Part shown: positions 8,989 through 11,681 of the stretch, piece by piece
Numbering within the stretch: the stretch's first letter is position 1
Layout of the letters: each line of letters starts with the position of its first letter
NCBI GenBank assembly: GCA_036939755.1
Contig: JALLAZ010000845.1
Coordinates: 1 to 11,681, forward strand
Origin: Stephanodiscus triporus
Lineage: Eukaryota; Bacillariophyta; Thalassiosirophyceae; Thalassiosirales; Thalassiosiraceae
Direction of reading: 5' to 3'
Length of the DNA stretch: 11,681 bases
The notes under the pieces: generated by a model
The model's input: only the letters and a program-made list of their open reading frames with translations
What the model was told of the DNA's origin: nothing
Databases searched by the model: none
Made by a program: the position numbers and the translations under genes

Positions 8989-9130
8989 AGCTCCCGAACC
9001 AGCCCCTGCGACAATACCAGCCCTGCCAACACCCCCAAGCGCCCCTCAAGAGCGTCGCCGGCGCCCCCATTTGATTTGGGAGCGCGGGGCATCGCTGACA
9101 TTGCTCTCCCTCCCCCCCCCAACAATAACA
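8989..9130 (+). repeat. Imperfect tandem duplication upstream of the transposase, copy A
   Basis: It shares with copy B (9184-9330) the blocks AGCTCCC, ACAATA, AGCCCTG, CTCAAGAGCGTCGCC, GCGTGGGGCATCGCTGACAT-like sequence, and CTCTCCC followed by a C run, at a constant offset of 195-196 bp. It is C-rich on the plus strand. At the position of the transposase start codon it reads ATT instead of ATG. Confidence 0.8.
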
Positions 9131-9183
9131 AAAAAACCTTTTCCTATCGAAGCTGCGCGTCGTGAGGGATCAGATTACCCTCA

Positions 9184-9330
9184 AGCTCCCACCATCCCCC
9201 ACGACAATAGTAGCCCTGGGGACACGTCAGCACCCCGACCCTCAAGAGCGTCGCCCGTGCCCCCAATCGAATCTAGAGCGTGGGGCATCGCTGACATGGC
9301 TCTCCCTCCCCCCCCCGACAATGATAATGC
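9184..9330 (+). repeat. Imperfect tandem duplication, copy B, carrying the transposase start
   Basis: Second copy of the C-rich leader block. Its 3' end holds the ATG at 9296 and the codons for ALPPPPDN. The 53 bp between the copies (9131-9183) are not part of the repeat. Confidence 0.8.
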
Positions 9331-11524
9331 AAGACGGGGCGACAGGGCTGAATATAGGCTGGTCACTAAGTATGGAACGACTTCGAAGTGGTGGAAACAT
9401 TTCAAAGTGTACCATGCCCAGCATTACAGGGAAGATATTGGTTGCAAAAATATTGCACTTTGCACTCTCTGCTTCAACGAAATTAATGTCGCGAAGGGAA
9501 TAACAGGGCTATCAAGTCACGTGCAGAGGCACCACGTTGATGTGTACAACCGAATGGAGTTCCCAAATTTATACCGTGTTGATGAAATTGTCAGCAGTAG
9601 TGAGAACCGATCAAATGAAGTGGCGGCATCAGTTAACAATTCACCATCTGTTGGGATTGTTGATCTTATCGGTGCAGTGAAGCTACCAAACAAAAACAAG
9701 AGGAATGCCAATGTGCTCGCTGCCACTACAGCATGGGTAATTGAGGAGAATCAGCCGTTGACGGCTGTAGAGAAGCCCTCCTTCAGAAGGATGATGAGTA
9801 CTATTGATCCGTTTTATCCCAAGACAACAACTAAGGCAGTGAGAAATGATATTTCATATCTTGGGATTGTGTCACGGGAAGCACTCAAACGTGAACTAAA
9901 GGGGAAATACTTCTCCCTCACCACCGACCACTGGACATCTCCAAATGATGAAACATACTCTTGCCTCACAGCTCATTGGATTGAAAATGGCATGATGCAT
10001 CGAGCTGTGTTGACGTTCGAAGTTTTTTCTGGTACAACCACTGGACACGCACTGGGGGAGGATTTTGTTCGAGTGTTCAATCTTTATGAGTTTGACCTCA
10101 AATATGTTGTTGCTGTTGTCACCGACACTACGGGGAATATGAATACCTTTGGAGAGTATCTTCGACAGAGAGGTGTGAAACACCTATATTGTGTCGATCA
10201 CGTACTTCATCTTAATGCAAAGCTTGCATATGTTGATTCTAACCTGCCTGGATCCGGGAATGCAATTAAAGTAGCTCGCAGTCTAGTGGAGTATTTTACA
10301 AAATCGACTCAAGCGATGGGCAAACTTCTACGGCAACAGGCACAGAATGAGCACTACGAAGGAAAAACACCACTCAAACCACTCCAAGATGTTGTAACTC
10401 GATGGTGGTCTACTTATCGAATGTTATCTCGACTCCGCTACCTCCGAATAGCCATCCAAAATCTGATTTTTAATAAGAGTATCACGGCTACTGATCTAAC
10501 TCAAGATCAATATGAAATTCTGGAGGATGTGGAAAAACTCCTCGAGCCAACAGCTGTAGCGCAAAAGTACCTGGAGGGTGAGAAATATCCCACAATTTCT
10601 CTTGTTCCATTTTTCCTTCATTCCATACGACGCCAGTACGAGGACATGGCAAACGACGACTCAAAGTCAGGACCTGTTGTTAATTTGGCTGGTGTACTTT
10701 TGAAGGACTTTGAAAAAAGGTACTTGACTCGTAGTCAACCTGTATTCTCCACTGAAATTTGTCGTGCTCATGGTAGGTATGAAGGACTTCCAGCTGATAC
10801 AATTATAGCCTCGGCTCTTGATCCCCGTACAAAGAATTTACGTCCATTCATTCCAGACAGTGAGCATGATTATATTTGGAAAGAGCTACTTAATTTGATG
10901 ATTCAACTCAAAATTGCAAACGCGCCAATCACTTCAGTTGCGACAGCCACTGCTGTCGATTCCTTATCTCATTGCCCGCTCCAGCGGGCTAGGCTTGATG
11001 GTGGAGCTGGCACCAGGGGCATGTTTGATGAGCTGATTGTGTCCAATCAGAGACAAGACGAAGCTGTGACTAGTCAGGCACTTTCTGTCCACATTCAGGA
11101 GTCTATGAGGCGTTCTTGTTCAGATGAGTTAGAGAGGTACAGATTTACTGAGGTCAGCCTTCCAATGTTTTGTTTAGGGACAGGAGACGAGGAACAATTT
11201 TCGGATCCATTAATGTGGTGGGAAGCCCGTAAGATTGCGTACCCAACTCTTTATGTGCTAGCCCAACGGTACCTGTCAATCCCCGCCACATCTGCTCCAT
11301 CAGAACGATTGTGGAGCCTGGCAAGTCGAATTGTAACAATCCGACGTGCAAGACTGGAATCGTCGTTGATTGGGGACTTGATGTTCATTAAGGAGAACAG
11401 TTTAATACTGGACAAACATTTTTATGATATTACAGGAGAAACAAGGATCCTTCCGAAGGTGTATCCAGCTGGAGATGGGGACAAAGACAACAAAAGTGGG
11501 GATGATGTTATTAATGTTGATTGA
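9296..11524 (+). CDS. hAT transposase with BED zinc finger, intact, 742 aa
   Basis: A DDE/RNase H-fold transposase that cuts and pastes its own element. The start is the first in-frame ATG; the open frame reaches back to 9071 but only from a TTG. An N-terminal BED-type zinc finger is visible, with C56 and C59 (CTLC) and H75 plus H79/H80. The catalytic core has D211 in TTDHWTS, D277 in VVTDTTGNM, the CVDH motif (299-302), RWW (369-371) aligning with the conserved Trp of Hermes, and ALDPRTK. The third acid is E670 in PATSAPSERLWS, within the C-terminal hATC dimerisation domain (about 638-701: WWEARKIAYPTLYVLAQRYL...). All three acids and the domain order are intact, with no stop or frameshift. 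The length suits the family. BED domains bind the transposon ends. The base composition is less GC-rich than the MTR4 gene. The family is certain; the subfamily is not assigned. Confidence 0.95.
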   Translation: MALPPPPDNDNARRGDRAEYRLVTKYGTTSKWWKHFKVYHAQHYREDIGCKNIALCTLCFNEINVAKGITGLSSHVQRHHVDVYNRMEFPNLYRVDEIVSSSENRSNEVAASVNNSPSVGIVDLIGAVKLPNKNKRNANVLAATTAWVIEENQPLTAVEKPSFRRMMSTIDPFYPKTTTKAVRNDISYLGIVSREALKRELKGKYFSLTTDHWTSPNDETYSCLTAHWIENGMMHRAVLTFEVFSGTTTGHALGEDFVRVFNLYEFDLKYVVAVVTDTTGNMNTFGEYLRQRGVKHLYCVDHVLHLNAKLAYVDSNLPGSGNAIKVARSLVEYFTKSTQAMGKLLRQQAQNEHYEGKTPLKPLQDVVTRWWSTYRMLSRLRYLRIAIQNLIFNKSITATDLTQDQYEILEDVEKLLEPTAVAQKYLEGEKYPTISLVPFFLHSIRRQYEDMANDDSKSGPVVNLAGVLLKDFEKRYLTRSQPVFSTEICRAHGRYEGLPADTIIASALDPRTKNLRPFIPDSEHDYIWKELLNLMIQLKIANAPITSVATATAVDSLSHCPLQRARLDGGAGTRGMFDELIVSNQRQDEAVTSQALSVHIQESMRRSCSDELERYRFTEVSLPMFCLGTGDEEQFSDPLMWWEARKIAYPTLYVLAQRYLSIPATSAPSERLWSLASRIVTIRRARLESSLIGDLMFIKENSLILDKHFYDITGETRILPKVYPAGDGDKDNKSGDDVINVD

Positions 11525-11681
11525 CTATAATATTATAATGTTCTAGTTTTATGTTCTGATGTGAGATGTGAAAAGTTGACGGAGCATTCAGGTGCGTTAA
11601 CTTCACTTTTCCAACAGTATCTGCAAGAGGGTGATAGCGCTTGTCAAAGTCTTCGAGTAGGGTCCTGGTCAAACTCTTCAC
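11511..11681 (-). pseudogene. Partial hAT-like transposase fragment entering from the right edge
   Basis: On the minus strand a frame is open from the window edge (11681) for 56 codons to TAA at 11511-11513. Its start reads SLTRTLLEDFDKRY, which resembles NLAGVLLKDFEKRY in the plus-strand transposase (about residues 463-476) in both sequence and spacing. At DNA level the two are clearly diverged, so this is not a recent inverted copy. After about residue 28 the similarity fades and there is no ALDPR or hATC segment, so the fragment is truncated or spliced. It overlaps the last 14 bp of the plus-strand transposase. The homology rests on a short stretch. Confidence 0.5.

Larger units (their letters stand above)
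9071..11681 (+). mobile_element. hAT-family DNA transposon (termini not identified)
   Basis: The element is identified by its intact transposase. Terminal inverted repeats and the 8-bp target duplication typical of hAT elements could not be placed: the left end may lie anywhere in about 8220-9071 and the right end beyond 11524, possibly outside the window. The stated borders are therefore only the minimum region. The single uninterrupted ORF suggests a recent, possibly autonomous, copy. Confidence 0.7.

Noticed and set aside
9071..9295. N-terminal extension of the transposase by 75 codons.
   Set aside because: The frame begins with TTG and runs through the duplicated C-rich leader; the first ATG is 9296.

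Overview
The window looks like nuclear DNA of a eukaryote, most likely a small-genome microbial one. The genes are multi-exon with short GT-AG introns of 83 to 91 bp, they are tightly packed, and there are no operon features. A stramenopile alga such as a diatom would fit the intron size and gene style, but nothing here proves the lineage. Composition is uneven. The left gene is very GC- and CpG-rich, with long Gly/Asp/Ser simple-sequence tracts. The middle gene and the transposase are clearly more AT-rich.

Layout. (1) 1-296: upstream region and 5' leader of the first gene, with two E2F-like motifs. (2) 297-4015, plus strand: a two-exon MTR4 / SKI2-like DExH RNA helicase, the helicase of nuclear exosome adaptor complexes, 1209 aa after splicing. 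(3) 4016-4247: a 232-bp gap between two converging genes. (4) 8222 down to 4248, minus strand: a three-exon gene of about 1266 aa that I identify as a codanin-1 (CDAN1) homologue by a series of colinear motifs. These include a B-domain-like basic motif of the kind used to bind the histone chaperone ASF1. (5) 8223-8606: upstream region of the codanin gene, with a cluster of GGAAT/ATTCC inverted repeats and one E2F-like motif. (6) 8607-8985: two tandem copies of a unit of about 190 bp, each with a long hairpin and a T6/A7-8 inverted repeat. (7) 8989-9330: a second, unrelated imperfect tandem duplication with a period of about 196 bp; its second copy carries the transposase start codon. (8) 9296-11524, plus strand: an intact hAT-family transposase of 742 aa with a BED zinc finger, the DDE residues and the hATC dimerisation domain. 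(9) 11511-11681, minus strand: the edge of what looks like a second, diverged hAT transposase pointing back at the first.

The two cellular genes act in different nuclear processes: RNA surveillance and rRNA processing for MTR4, and histone supply through ASF1 for codanin-1. Apart from convergent placement and E2F-like motifs upstream of both, nothing suggests a shared pathway. The right third is a mobile-element landscape. The most notable items are the codanin-1 homologue with its conserved N-terminal ASF1-type motif, the tandem hairpin units whose two copies keep RNA-type pairing on one strand only, and the converging hAT remnants.
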